From assembly GCA_965652145.1 (NCBI GenBank), contig CBFGTV010000012.1:3206-67205 (forward strand): DNA of 64,000 nucleotides. Reading direction: 5' to 3'. The translations under genes were made by a program, and so were the position numbers. Of this stretch, positions 52,746-60,480 are shown one piece after another (the stretch's first letter is position 1; each line of letters opens with the position of its first letter). Under the pieces are notes generated by a model that worked only from the letters and a program-made list of their open reading frames with translations, was not told where the DNA came from and did no database searches. This DNA comes from CBFGTV01 sp965652145 (lineage in GTDB: Bacteria; Bacillota; Clostridia; Peptostreptococcales; Natronincolaceae).

Positions 52746-53789
52746 ATGATTGAAAAGAAAAAAGCTTTAGAAATGGCCATTAATCAAATAGAAAAACAGT
52801 TTGGTAAAGGTTCGATTATGAAATTAGGTGAAGATTCAAAGCTTAACCTGGAATCCATTGCCACAGGGGCCATTGACTTGGATATTGCTCTGGGTATTGG
52901 TGGTGTACCAAGGGGAAGAATTGTAGAAATCTATGGCCCGGAATCCTCTGGTAAAACCACGGTGACCCTTCATATTATTGCTGAAGCTCAAAAAAATGGA
53001 GGAGCCGCCGCCTTTATTGATGCGGAGCACGCCTTAGACCCTGGCTATGCTAAGAAGCTAGGGGTTAATATAGAAGACCTGATTGTTTCCCAGCCCGATA
53101 CCGGGGAGCAGGCCCTTGAAATTGCAGAGGCCCTTGTTCGCAGCGGTGCTATTGATATTATCGTAGTTGACTCTGTAGCTGCCCTGGTACCAAAGGCAGA
53201 GATTGAAGGTGAAATGGGAGATTCCCATGTCGGCCTGCAGGCCAGGTTAATGTCTCAGGCCCTTAGAAAACTGGCAGGGGCAGTCAATAAATCAAATACA
53301 ACCATTATCTTTATCAACCAGCTTCGAGAAAAGGTTGGGGTTATGTTTGGAAACCCCGAAACCACCACCGGAGGAAAGGCACTGAAATTCTATGCCTCAA
53401 TCCGATTAGACGTCAGAAAAATCGACGTAATTAAGCAGGGGAATGACATCATTGGAAACCGAACAAGGGTTAAGGTTGTAAAGAACAAGGTGGCCCCTCC
53501 CTTTAAGCAGGCTGAATTTGATATTATGTACGGAGAGGGTATTTCAAGAACCGGTGACGTGTTGGATGTAGCCACTAATCTTGATATCGTCAAAAAGGCC
53601 GGAGCCTGGTACAGCTATGGGGAACACCGTTTGGGCCAGGGCCGAGAAAATGCCAAGCAATTTTTAAAAGAAAATCCTGATATCTTCCTTGAAATAGAAC
53701 ACAAAATCAGAGAGGCCTATGGCCTGCCTGTAACCAGAAAAAACCCCGAGGTTATTGAAGTAGTCAATGAAGATGCAGCAATAGAATAA
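52746..53789 (+). CDS. recA: Recombinase RecA
   Basis: RecA forms filaments on single-stranded DNA for homologous recombination and LexA autocleavage. It has 347 residues. ALEMAINQIEKQFGKGSIMK opens the core, Walker A GPESSGKT is at 64-71, and VDSVAALVPKAEIEGEMGD, INQLREKVGVMFGNPE and the acidic C-terminus follow. ATG 52746 gives the usual RecA N-terminus, with GTGGGAG just upstream. The longer frame from GTG 52713 adds 11 non-homologous residues. Confidence 0.97.
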   Translation: MIEKKKALEMAINQIEKQFGKGSIMKLGEDSKLNLESIATGAIDLDIALGIGGVPRGRIVEIYGPESSGKTTVTLHIIAEAQKNGGAAAFIDAEHALDPGYAKKLGVNIEDLIVSQPDTGEQALEIAEALVRSGAIDIIVVDSVAALVPKAEIEGEMGDSHVGLQARLMSQALRKLAGAVNKSNTTIIFINQLREKVGVMFGNPETTTGGKALKFYASIRLDVRKIDVIKQGNDIIGNRTRVKVVKNKVAPPFKQAEFDIMYGEGISRTGDVLDVATNLDIVKKAGAWYSYGEHRLGQGRENAKQFLKENPDIFLEIEHKIREAYGLPVTRKNPEVIEVVNEDAAIE

Positions 53790-53806
53790 AATAAATGATT
53801 GAATAG

Positions 53807-53853
53807 AGCAGCCTCCAATAGAAGCAGATGGTTTGGGCTGCTTTTTTCTTTTT
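53807..53853 (+). terminator. Intrinsic terminator after recA
   Basis: AGCAGCC (53807-53813) pairs with GGCTGCT (53836-53842), followed by TTTTTCTTTTT. Confidence 0.8.
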
Positions 53854-53985
53854 CCTATAATTTAGAAAATTTTGAGAAAGACAGTGAAGGAAGGATTAAA
53901 AAATTTAAACAATTAAATTCTTTTTGTGATCCTTACAGAATAATGGGTATAAACGAAGCAGAAGTGTCAAAAATGAAAATAAGCC

Positions 53986-54010
53986 TTCCATGCCCTGTAT
54001 GGCAATGGAA
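53986..54010 (+). other. Inverted repeat just upstream of the rny promoter
   Basis: TTCCATGCC (53986-53994) pairs with GGC-A-ATGGAA (54001-54010), one bulged A. It ends six bases before the -35. There is no T-run, so a protein-binding site or an RNA 3' end is possible. The rest of the 53854-54016 interval shows nothing that I can support as a gene. Confidence 0.4.
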
Positions 54011-54016
54011 TGTAAC

Positions 54017-54045
54017 TTGACATTAAAAAAAAAAAGATATACAAT
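54017..54045 (+). promoter_or_regulatory. rny promoter
   Basis: Perfect TTGACA (54017-54022), a 17-base spacer made mostly of A, and TACAAT (54040-54045). This gives a leader of about 130 bases before the ribosome binding site. Confidence 0.82.
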
Positions 54046-54077
54046 TAATACAAATCAAGATGTGTCAATGTCTGTTT

Positions 54078-54114
54078 TATGTAAATTGGTCTCTGTATTT
54101 TAAAGAGTTACATA
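54078..54114 (+). promoter_or_regulatory. Stem in the rny 5' leader
   Basis: TATGTAA (54078-54084) pairs with TTACATA (54108-54114), and inside it CTCT (54091-54094) pairs with AGAG (54104-54107). It sits between the promoter and the ribosome binding site, and might serve autoregulation of RNase Y. Confidence 0.45.
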
Positions 54115-54180
54115 GTTTTCTACCTAAAAACCTATTTGTAGCTCGCATTATTGAAAACTTAATAAAGGAGGTGTCCACGT

Positions 54181-55719
54181 ATTATTATACAAATCATTTT
54201 ACTCACTTTAGCTGGAATCGTAGTAGGATGCCTTATCGGCTATTTTTATCGAAAAAGTATTGCGGAGAAAAAAATTGGTGGTGCAGAAGAACTTGCTAAG
54301 GAAATTATAGAAAAAGCAGAGCGTGATGCAGAAACAACCAAAAAAGAAGTATTGCTTGAAGCAAAGGAAGAAGTTCATAAACTCCGTAATGAATTTGACC
54401 GAGAAAGTAGAGAAAGGCGGAATGAACTACAACGAACAGAAAGAAGATTAATTCAAAAAGAAGAAGCCTTAGACAAAAAGTCTGAAAGCCTTGAACTGAA
54501 AGAGGATAAGCTTAATCGAAAGCTAAGGGATCTGGAAGAAAGGCAGCAAGATATCGAACAACTTTATGAAAAGGAACTTCGTAAGCTTGAAGAGCTTTCT
54601 GGCTTGACATCTGAAGAAGCAAGACAGCTTCTCTTAAGTGATATTGAAAAGGATGTAAAATATGAAGCAGCAATGATGATTAAAGATATTGAGTCAAAGG
54701 CGAAGGAAGAGGCTGAAAAACGAGCAAGAGAAATTATTACCTATTCTATTCAAAAATGTGCTGCTGATCATGTTGCAGAAACTACCGTAACAGTTGTTTC
54801 ATTACCTAATGATGAAATGAAAGGTAGAATTATTGGTAGAGAGGGTAGAAACATTAGAACCCTAGAGACCTTGACAGGAATTGATTTAATTATTGATGAT
54901 ACCCCAGAAGCAGTAATTTTATCCGGATTTGATCCAATTAGAAGGGAAGTCGCTAGAATAGCCCTTGAAAAGCTGATTTTAGACGGCAGAATTCATCCCG
55001 CAAGAATAGAGGAAATGGTCGAAAAGGCCAAACGAGAAGTTGATAATATTATTAAAGAAGAGGGAGAACAGGCAACCTTTGATGCCGGTGTTCACGGTCT
55101 TCATCCTGAACTTGTAAAATTACTAGGTAGATTAAAGTACCGTACCAGTTACGGTCAAAATGTGCTTAAACATTCAGTTGAGGTTTCCCATCTTGCTGGT
55201 ATTATGGCAGCAGAGCTGGGTGCCGATGTAAAAATTGCCAAGCGGGCAGGCTTACTTCATGACATTGGTAAGGCTGTAGACCATGAGGTAGAAGGAACCC
55301 ATGTAGAAATTGGTATGGAATTACTAAGAAAATACAAAGAATCCAAGGATGTTATCCATGCAATGTCAACCCATCACGGTGACTATGAACCTCAAACAAT
55401 AGAGGCTGTTTTAGTTACTGCTGCCGACGCTATTTCAGCAGCAAGACCGGGGGCACGACGAGAAACCCTGGAATCTTATATTAAACGATTAGAAAAACTC
55501 GAAGAAATCGCCAATGATTTTGATGGCGTTGAAAAATCATTTGCTATTCAAGCCGGTAGAGAAATTCGTATACTCGTTAAGCCAGAGGTTTATAACGACG
55601 ACGAAATACTTTTATTGGCCCGAAATATCACAAAACGCATTGAGTCTGATCTGGAGTATCCTGGTCAGATTAAGGTCAATGTCATTCGTGAAACAAGAGC
55701 AATTGAATATGCCAAATAA
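54181..55719 (+). CDS. rny: Ribonuclease Y, apparently with an ATT start codon
   Basis: RNase Y is the membrane-bound endoribonuclease that starts mRNA decay in Firmicutes. From 54181 the protein would have 512 residues (B. subtilis 520). It would have an N-terminal anchor (about 3-24), a long coiled coil (about 30-190), KH (GRIIGREGRNIRTLE) and HD domains (HSVEVSHL, and LLHDIGK at about 359). The frame is closed by TAA at 54163. Between there and TTG 54352, which is inside the coiled coil, no ATG, GTG or TTG is in frame. AAAGGAGGTG (54164-54173) points to ATT 54181 with nine bases from AGGAGG. A start at 54352 would delete the membrane anchor. Confidence 0.85.
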   Translation: MIIQIILLTLAGIVVGCLIGYFYRKSIAEKKIGGAEELAKEIIEKAERDAETTKKEVLLEAKEEVHKLRNEFDRESRERRNELQRTERRLIQKEEALDKKSESLELKEDKLNRKLRDLEERQQDIEQLYEKELRKLEELSGLTSEEARQLLLSDIEKDVKYEAAMMIKDIESKAKEEAEKRAREIITYSIQKCAADHVAETTVTVVSLPNDEMKGRIIGREGRNIRTLETLTGIDLIIDDTPEAVILSGFDPIRREVARIALEKLILDGRIHPARIEEMVEKAKREVDNIIKEEGEQATFDAGVHGLHPELVKLLGRLKYRTSYGQNVLKHSVEVSHLAGIMAAELGADVKIAKRAGLLHDIGKAVDHEVEGTHVEIGMELLRKYKESKDVIHAMSTHHGDYEPQTIEAVLVTAADAISAARPGARRETLESYIKRLEKLEEIANDFDGVEKSFAIQAGREIRILVKPEVYNDDEILLLARNITKRIESDLEYPGQIKVNVIRETRAIEYAK

Positions 55720-55742
55720 AAAACTGCTTAGGCAGTTTTTTA
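55719..55742 (+). terminator. Intrinsic terminator after rny
   Basis: AAACTGC (55721-55727) pairs with GCAGTTT (55732-55738), with loop TTAG, and T's continue after it. It overlaps the end of the stop codon. Confidence 0.8.
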
Positions 55743-55853
55743 ACTTTTGTAGCTTCATATCTCCTTATATAAAAAATATTGATTGAAAAAATTGAAATAA
55801 CAATAATTATGAATACAATATCCAATAATTATACATATAAATTTATTTTTTTG

Positions 55854-55882
55854 TTGACAGAGGTTATAAACTTGCATATAAT
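55854..55882 (+). promoter_or_regulatory. Promoter of the aromatic amino acid operon
   Basis: TTGACA (55854-55859), a 17-base spacer and TATAAT (55877-55882), a perfect consensus. Transcription would start about 55889 and run through the leader ORF and terminator before aroF. Confidence 0.85.
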
Positions 55883-55927
55883 CAATATTAATATTCAGAT
55901 AATTGATGAAGGAAGAAAAAGGTGATC

Positions 55928-56098
55928 ATGGTGTTGGAATTAATTAGAAGGGAATACCAATTAAATATTTATTATTTTTACTTTTACTGGGGCTTTTACT
56001 TTTTTAGCGTCAGTTATTTTGCATGGAAAAATAATAAATATTTGTATCCCCTTCTATATCAGAGGGATTCCTTCAAACCTATAACGCTATTCCTATAG
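55928..56098 (+). CDS. Aromatic-rich leader peptide (attenuation control of aro operon)
   Basis: This 56-codon ORF runs from ATG 55928 to TAG 56096-56098. Of its residues, 20 are aromatic (10 Tyr, 8 Phe, 2 Trp). Residues 15-33 hold 14 aromatics in 19, starting YYFYFYWGFYFF and ending in SYFAW. AAAGGTG precedes the start; GTG 55931 and TTG 55934 in frame are alternative starts and do not change the tract. It lies between the promoter (55854) and a terminator (56134), before a Phe/Tyr pathway operon. This is the layout of attenuation leader peptides such as pheL, only longer. The hydrophobic tract could alternatively be a membrane microprotein. Not reported by the usual length cut-offs. Confidence 0.82.
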   Translation: MVLELIRREYQLNIYYFYFYWGFYFFSVSYFAWKNNKYLYPLLYQRDSFKPITLFL

Positions 56099-56143
56099 TT
56101 TATTTAAAGGAACCATACTCCTTTTTTATTACCAGGAGACTCT
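56061..56143 (+). promoter_or_regulatory. Candidate antiterminator pairing in the aro leader
   Basis: AGAG-GGAT-TCCT (56061-56072, leader codons 45-48) can pair with AGGA-GA-CTCT (56134-56143): AGAG with CTCT and TCCT with AGGA. That uses up the 5' arm of the terminator, so the two are mutually exclusive. A weaker rival is CTCCT (56118-56122) with AGGAG (56134-56138). Hand-paired, not folded by program. Confidence 0.5.
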
Positions 56144-56168
56144 AGTATAGTAGAGTCTCCTTTTTTTT
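56134..56168 (+). terminator. Attenuator terminator before aroF
   Basis: AGGAGACTCTA (56134-56144) pairs perfectly with TAGAGTCTCCT (56151-56161), with loop GTATAG and a run of T's to 56168. It is 34 bases before the aroF ATG and after the leader ORF, so a transcript from the promoter must read through it. Confidence 0.88.
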
Positions 56169-56202
56169 ATCAATTAAATTAAAAATTGAGGAGGCTATCA
56201 TC

Positions 56203-57207
56203 ATGGTAATTGTAATGAAACCAGAGGCTAAACCGGAAGCAGTGGAAAAAATCCAAAGGAAAATGGAAAGTTTGGGCTGTCAGGTCCATGGAAGCAGGGG
56301 TGAAAACTATTGGATACTGGGCTTAGTAGGCGACACAAGTAAAATTGATCCCAGTCAGATCGAAGCCAACGAGAACGTAGAAAGACTTTTGAAGGTTCAG
56401 CATCCCTTTAAACTGGCCAGCAGACATTTTCATCCTGAAGACACGGTAATTACCGTTGATCATTTGAAAATTGGCGGCGGCAACATGGCTATAATGGCAG
56501 GGCCCTGCTCAGTGGAAAGTGAAGAGCAGCTAATGACCATTGCCCAGGCAGTTAAGAGAAGTGGAGCTCAATTTTTAAGGGGAGGAGCCTACAAGCCAAG
56601 GACCTCGCCCTACAGCTTTCAGGGCATGGGAGAAGCAGGCTTAAAGCTGCTGAAAAAGGCCAAGGAAGAAACCGGAATGCCCATTGTAACAGAGGTAATG
56701 TGCCAGGAAACCTTTGATGTGGTAGCGGAATATGCCGATATATTGCAAATTGGGGCTAGAAATATGCAAAACTTTCCCCTGCTGAAAAAGGCCGGCAGGA
56801 GCCATCGGCCTATTTTGTTAAAGCGAGGCTTGTCTGCCACCATTGAAGAATGGCTAATGTCGGCGGAATATATTATGGCAGAGGGAAACACCAGGGTAAT
56901 CCTTTGTGAAAGGGGAATCAGAACCTTTGAAACCTATACCCGCAACACCCTGGATATTAGTGCTATTCCGGTTGTCAAGGAGCTGAGCCATCTACCGGTT
57001 ATCGTTGATCCAAGCCATGCCACAGGAAAATGGTCCACCGTGGCACCCTTGTCAAAGGCTGCCATTGCTGTAGGTGCTGATGGTCTGATAATAGAGGTAC
57101 ACCATCAGCCAGAGCAGGCCCTGTCTGACGGGGCTCAATCCCTTAAGCCCGAAAGGTTTGATAATTTAATGAAGGCAATCAATCTTATGTTGCCCCTGAT
57201 AAAATAA
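56203..57207 (+). CDS. aroF: 3-deoxy-7-phosphoheptulonate synthase (DAHP synthase, AroF type)
   Basis: The first enzyme of the shikimate pathway condenses PEP and erythrose 4-phosphate. It has 334 residues. The N-terminal ~70 residues are a ferredoxin/ACT-like regulatory domain as in Thermotoga maritima DAHP synthase, and the TIM barrel follows (IMAGPCSVES, LRGGAYKPRTSPYSFQG, DPSHATGKW). That architecture is usually feedback-inhibited by Tyr/Phe, so activity and transcription may both answer to end products. GAGGAGG precedes the ATG. It is the first gene after the attenuator. Confidence 0.96.
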   Translation: MVIVMKPEAKPEAVEKIQRKMESLGCQVHGSRGENYWILGLVGDTSKIDPSQIEANENVERLLKVQHPFKLASRHFHPEDTVITVDHLKIGGGNMAIMAGPCSVESEEQLMTIAQAVKRSGAQFLRGGAYKPRTSPYSFQGMGEAGLKLLKKAKEETGMPIVTEVMCQETFDVVAEYADILQIGARNMQNFPLLKKAGRSHRPILLKRGLSATIEEWLMSAEYIMAEGNTRVILCERGIRTFETYTRNTLDISAIPVVKELSHLPVIVDPSHATGKWSTVAPLSKAAIAVGADGLIIEVHHQPEQALSDGAQSLKPERFDNLMKAINLMLPLIK

Positions 57208-57241
57208 ATAGAGGGCACAAGGTGAGAAGGAGAGAGGCCGG

Positions 57242-58375
57242 ATGGAGAAGTTTAAAAAGATAGCAATCATCGGGATGGGACTAATAGGAGGCTCCATGGC
57301 ACTAGCCCTGAAAAAAGAAAATTACGGAAGTCAAGTGATAGGATATGATTTATCGGAGCCCAGCCTTAAGGCTGCCCTAAAGGCTGAGGCCATTGATAAA
57401 ATGGCCCGTAGCCTTCAGGATGCCGTTGAAGGGGCTGATTTAGTGGTATTGTCTACCCCCGTTGGCCACTACCAGGCACTCATGCAGCAAATGGCTGCTT
57501 ACCTTTCCACTGGGGCCATTGTGACAGATGTGGGAAGTGTCAAAGGCCATGTGGCCAGGCTGGCAGAAGACCTATTGCCTAAGGAAGTAAAATTCATCGG
57601 TGGCCACCCCATGGCCGGTTCAGAACAGGGGGGATTTAAGGCTGCCACCGCCACCCTATTTGAAAATGCCTATTATTTTTTAACCCCCCAGGGGGGTGCC
57701 ACAGATGACGGTCTTGAAAAATTAAAGGTATTGGTCAAAATCATGGGGGCCTTACCCATTGTGATTGATCCCACTGAACACGACCGGGTCGCTGCCACCA
57801 TCAGCCACATACCCCACATGACGGCAGCAATCCTAGTAGATATTCTTGAAGATAGCGAAGGAATAAGCGATCGTTTCTTTGTTGGCGGCGGCTTTCGTGA
57901 TACCACTAGAATTGCCTCAGGAAACCCTGAGATGTGGAAGGATATTTTCTTATATAATCGACAGGAGATGCTGAGGGGGATACAAAAAATTGAAAATCGA
58001 CTGTTGAAAATAAAAGGATATCTTATGGATCAGAACGAATTAGATATTTTAAATCTACTGAAAAGGGCCAAGAACCTAAGGGATCAAATTCCCCACAGGC
58101 TGCCCGACTATATCGCTCCCCTGTTTGACATCACAATTGACCTGGAGGATCGCCCAGGCGCCATTGGAGAGCTGACACAGCTTTTAGGAGAAAATCGGAT
58201 TAATATTAAAGAAATAGAGGTGCTTCATGTTCGGGAAGGAGTAAAGGGAGCCATTCGTATTGGATTAGAAACGGAAGCAGATGAAGGGCTGGCCTTAGGC
58301 CTGCTAAAGGAAAGGGGCTTTTCCTTAGTTCATCGGAGAGGAGTGGAACAGGATGCTGAAAATCAATCAAGCTGA
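57242..58375 (+). CDS. tyrA: Prephenate dehydrogenase with C-terminal ACT domain
   Basis: TyrA makes 4-hydroxyphenylpyruvate on the tyrosine branch. It has 377 residues. The Rossmann motif IIGMGLIGGSMA is near residue 9. VVLSTPVGHYQ, GGHPMAGSEQGG and DRVAATISHIPHMTAA are family motifs. A C-terminal ACT domain lies at about 297-370 (DLEDRPGAIGELTQLLGE), probably giving tyrosine feedback. It overlaps aroA by 23 bases. Confidence 0.96.
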   Translation: MEKFKKIAIIGMGLIGGSMALALKKENYGSQVIGYDLSEPSLKAALKAEAIDKMARSLQDAVEGADLVVLSTPVGHYQALMQQMAAYLSTGAIVTDVGSVKGHVARLAEDLLPKEVKFIGGHPMAGSEQGGFKAATATLFENAYYFLTPQGGATDDGLEKLKVLVKIMGALPIVIDPTEHDRVAATISHIPHMTAAILVDILEDSEGISDRFFVGGGFRDTTRIASGNPEMWKDIFLYNRQEMLRGIQKIENRLLKIKGYLMDQNELDILNLLKRAKNLRDQIPHRLPDYIAPLFDITIDLEDRPGAIGELTQLLGENRINIKEIEVLHVREGVKGAIRIGLETEADEGLALGLLKERGFSLVHRRGVEQDAENQSS

Positions 58376-59630
58376 AGGAATTCACGGTACCATCACCGTA
58401 CCGGGAGACAAGTCTATTTCCCATCGGGCTGTTATGCTTGGAAGCATTAGCCAGGGAAAAAGTACAATAAAGGGCTTTTTACAGGGGGAGGATTGTCTGA
58501 GCACCATTGCCTGTTTTAAAAAAATGGGGGTTGAAATTTTCCAGCAGGGAAATAAAGTAACGGTGCAAGGAAATGGTGTAAATGGACTCAAGGAGCCAAT
58601 AGATATATTGGATGCAGGTAATTCCGGCACCACCATGCGGTTGATGGCGGGAATTCTGGCGGGGCAAAATTTCCTGTCGATCGTAACGGGTGACGAATCC
58701 TTAAGAAAAAGGCCCATGGCCAGAATTGCTGCACCCCTTCGTCAAATGGGAGCTGCCATTGATGGCCGGCAGGATGGAAGACTGGCACCCCTAGTCATTC
58801 GTGGCGCAGGTCTAAGGGGAATAGACTATGTGCTGCCGGTTTCCAGTGCCCAGGTAAAATCAGCGGTACTTTTGGCGGGGCTCTATGCCGAAGGAACCAC
58901 CCGGGTTAAGGAGCCGGTTAAAAGCCGAGATCATACCGAAAGGATGCTGAAGGCCTTTGGAGGGAATGTAGCGGTTGAAGGAGAATGGATTCGTATTGGT
59001 CAGTCCCAGCTAATAGGGCAAGAGGTGGAGGTACCGGGTGATATCTCCTCGGCGGCCTTTTTCATGGTGGCAGCGGCAGCAAAGCCAGGGGCAGAGCTAA
59101 TGATAAAAAATGTAGGCCTAAACCCCACCAGAACAGGAATTATTGATGTACTCAAGGCCATGGGTGCAGCCATAGCCATTGAAAGTATTCGTACCAGCGG
59201 TGGAGAAGAAATTGGAGATTTGCACATATTGGGCGGCAGACTAAGGGGAACCAGCATCAATCAAGAAATACTTCCCCGTTTAATTGATGAAATACCGGTT
59301 ATTGCAGTAGCTGCGGCCCTGGCGGAGGGAAAAACCATCATCACTGGTGCTGAGGAGTTAAGACATAAGGAATCAGATCGGATTGCAGCGATGGTGACAG
59401 AAATGAAAAAGCTGGGCATTCAAGTGAAGGAATTACCCGATGGTATGGAGATAGAAGGGCCTAACGAAATTGGCTACGGCATTGTAGAGAGCTATTCAGA
59501 TCATCGAATTGCCATGGCCCTGGCAATTTGCGGACTATTTTCTAAAGGGGGTATCACCATCAATCATCCCCAATGTATTGCCGTTTCCTTTCCGGAATTT
59601 CAGGAAAAATTGAAGGCCATCGTTAAATAA
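58353..59630 (+). CDS. aroA: EPSP synthase (3-phosphoshikimate 1-carboxyvinyltransferase)
   Basis: AroA transfers enolpyruvyl from PEP to shikimate 3-phosphate. It has 425 residues. VPGDKSISHRAVMLGSI, GNSGTTMRLMAGIL, PVSSAQVKSAVLLAGLYA and the late SYSDHRIAMALA are hallmarks. The gene starts within tyrA, with GAGAGGAG upstream of its ATG. Confidence 0.97.
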   Translation: MLKINQAEGIHGTITVPGDKSISHRAVMLGSISQGKSTIKGFLQGEDCLSTIACFKKMGVEIFQQGNKVTVQGNGVNGLKEPIDILDAGNSGTTMRLMAGILAGQNFLSIVTGDESLRKRPMARIAAPLRQMGAAIDGRQDGRLAPLVIRGAGLRGIDYVLPVSSAQVKSAVLLAGLYAEGTTRVKEPVKSRDHTERMLKAFGGNVAVEGEWIRIGQSQLIGQEVEVPGDISSAAFFMVAAAAKPGAELMIKNVGLNPTRTGIIDVLKAMGAAIAIESIRTSGGEEIGDLHILGGRLRGTSINQEILPRLIDEIPVIAVAAALAEGKTIITGAEELRHKESDRIAAMVTEMKKLGIQVKELPDGMEIEGPNEIGYGIVESYSDHRIAMALAICGLFSKGGITINHPQCIAVSFPEFQEKLKAIVK

Positions 59631-59642
59631 GGGGGGCTTTAG

Positions 59643-60458
59643 ATGCAGGTTGGATATCTGGGCCCCATTGGCTCCTACAGCCATGGGGCTGTTATAGAAT
59701 ATTGGAAGGATCATAAAATTACAGCAGTTGCCAAGGATAGCTTTCATGAATTGATTGAAGGGATCGAGGGGGGCGACCTGGAGGCGGCTATTTTGCCAAT
59801 AGAAAATTCCACCGAGGGGGCTGTTACCCAGGTAATGGACCTTTTGCTTGAAACCAGGCTAACTGTTATTCAAGGTGAAAAAACCCTGCCGGTGGAGCAT
59901 AATCTCCTTGGAACCGGAACCATGGAACAGCTGAAATATGTTTACTCCCATCCTCAAGCCCTTGAACAGTGCAGAGGCTATTTAAAAAAACAGCTTCCCC
60001 ATGTAGAACTATGTCCCTGTCAAAGTACCTCCAGGGCCTGTGAAATGGTTAGTGTTAGGGGAGCGGCCCATGGGGCCATCGCCCATCGCCTGGCAGGGGA
60101 GTTATACCAGCTTACAATTCTCAAGCCCTCTATTCAGGATAATCCCCTCAATCAAACCAGGTTTATAATTGTTGGAAGAAAGGAAGCAGTACCAACAGGG
60201 CGAGATAAAACCTCCATCACCTTTTCCTTTTGTGACGATTATCCGGGCAGCCTTTTCCTTGTTTTAAAAAAGTTTGCTGAGGCGGGAATTAACTTGACCA
60301 GAATCGAATCGAGGCCGGCAAAGCTTGAATTGGGAAAATACGTATTTTTTATAGATTTTCAGGGGCATCATAGGGATGAAGCGGTAAAGGACACATTAAG
60401 AAAAATATCGAGGCTCACCAGCAATCTTAAAATCTTTGGCTCTTACCCCCAGGGGTAG
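59643..60458 (+). CDS. pheA: Prephenate dehydratase
   Basis: PheA converts prephenate to phenylpyruvate on the phenylalanine branch. It has 271 residues. The catalytic domain shows GPIGSYSHGA, PIENSTEGAVTQVMDLLL and NPLNQTRFIIVGR (the TRF catalytic motif). The C-terminal ACT domain has the Phe-binding ESRP region (LTRIESRPAKLELGKYVFFI). It is a stand-alone dehydratase, not fused to chorismate mutase. AAGGGGGG precedes the ATG. Confidence 0.97.
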   Translation: MQVGYLGPIGSYSHGAVIEYWKDHKITAVAKDSFHELIEGIEGGDLEAAILPIENSTEGAVTQVMDLLLETRLTVIQGEKTLPVEHNLLGTGTMEQLKYVYSHPQALEQCRGYLKKQLPHVELCPCQSTSRACEMVSVRGAAHGAIAHRLAGELYQLTILKPSIQDNPLNQTRFIIVGRKEAVPTGRDKTSITFSFCDDYPGSLFLVLKKFAEAGINLTRIESRPAKLELGKYVFFIDFQGHHRDEAVKDTLRKISRLTSNLKIFGSYPQG

Positions 60459-60480
60459 TAGTTAGATAGGAGTGATTAAT

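Noticed and set aside
53799..54020. 73-codon ORF after recA
   Set aside because: It spans the recA terminator and ends at the rny -35; no ribosome binding site and no recognisable protein.
54060..54299. 79-codon + strand ORF across the rny start
   Set aside because: It is out of frame with rny, which is coding here by homology. Its GTG at 54171 is part of the AGGAGGTG site.
54352..55719. rny starting at TTG 54352
   Set aside because: This would remove the membrane anchor and start inside the coiled coil, with no ribosome binding site before it.
55514..55786. 90-codon ORF overlapping the rny 3' end
   Set aside because: It is a frame shadow of rny running over its terminator.
55889..56202. 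T-box or TRAP-binding leader before aroF
   Set aside because: No T-box AGGGTGG-type sequence or specifier stem is visible, and no series of spaced GAG/TAG triplets. The leader ORF plus terminator explains the region better.
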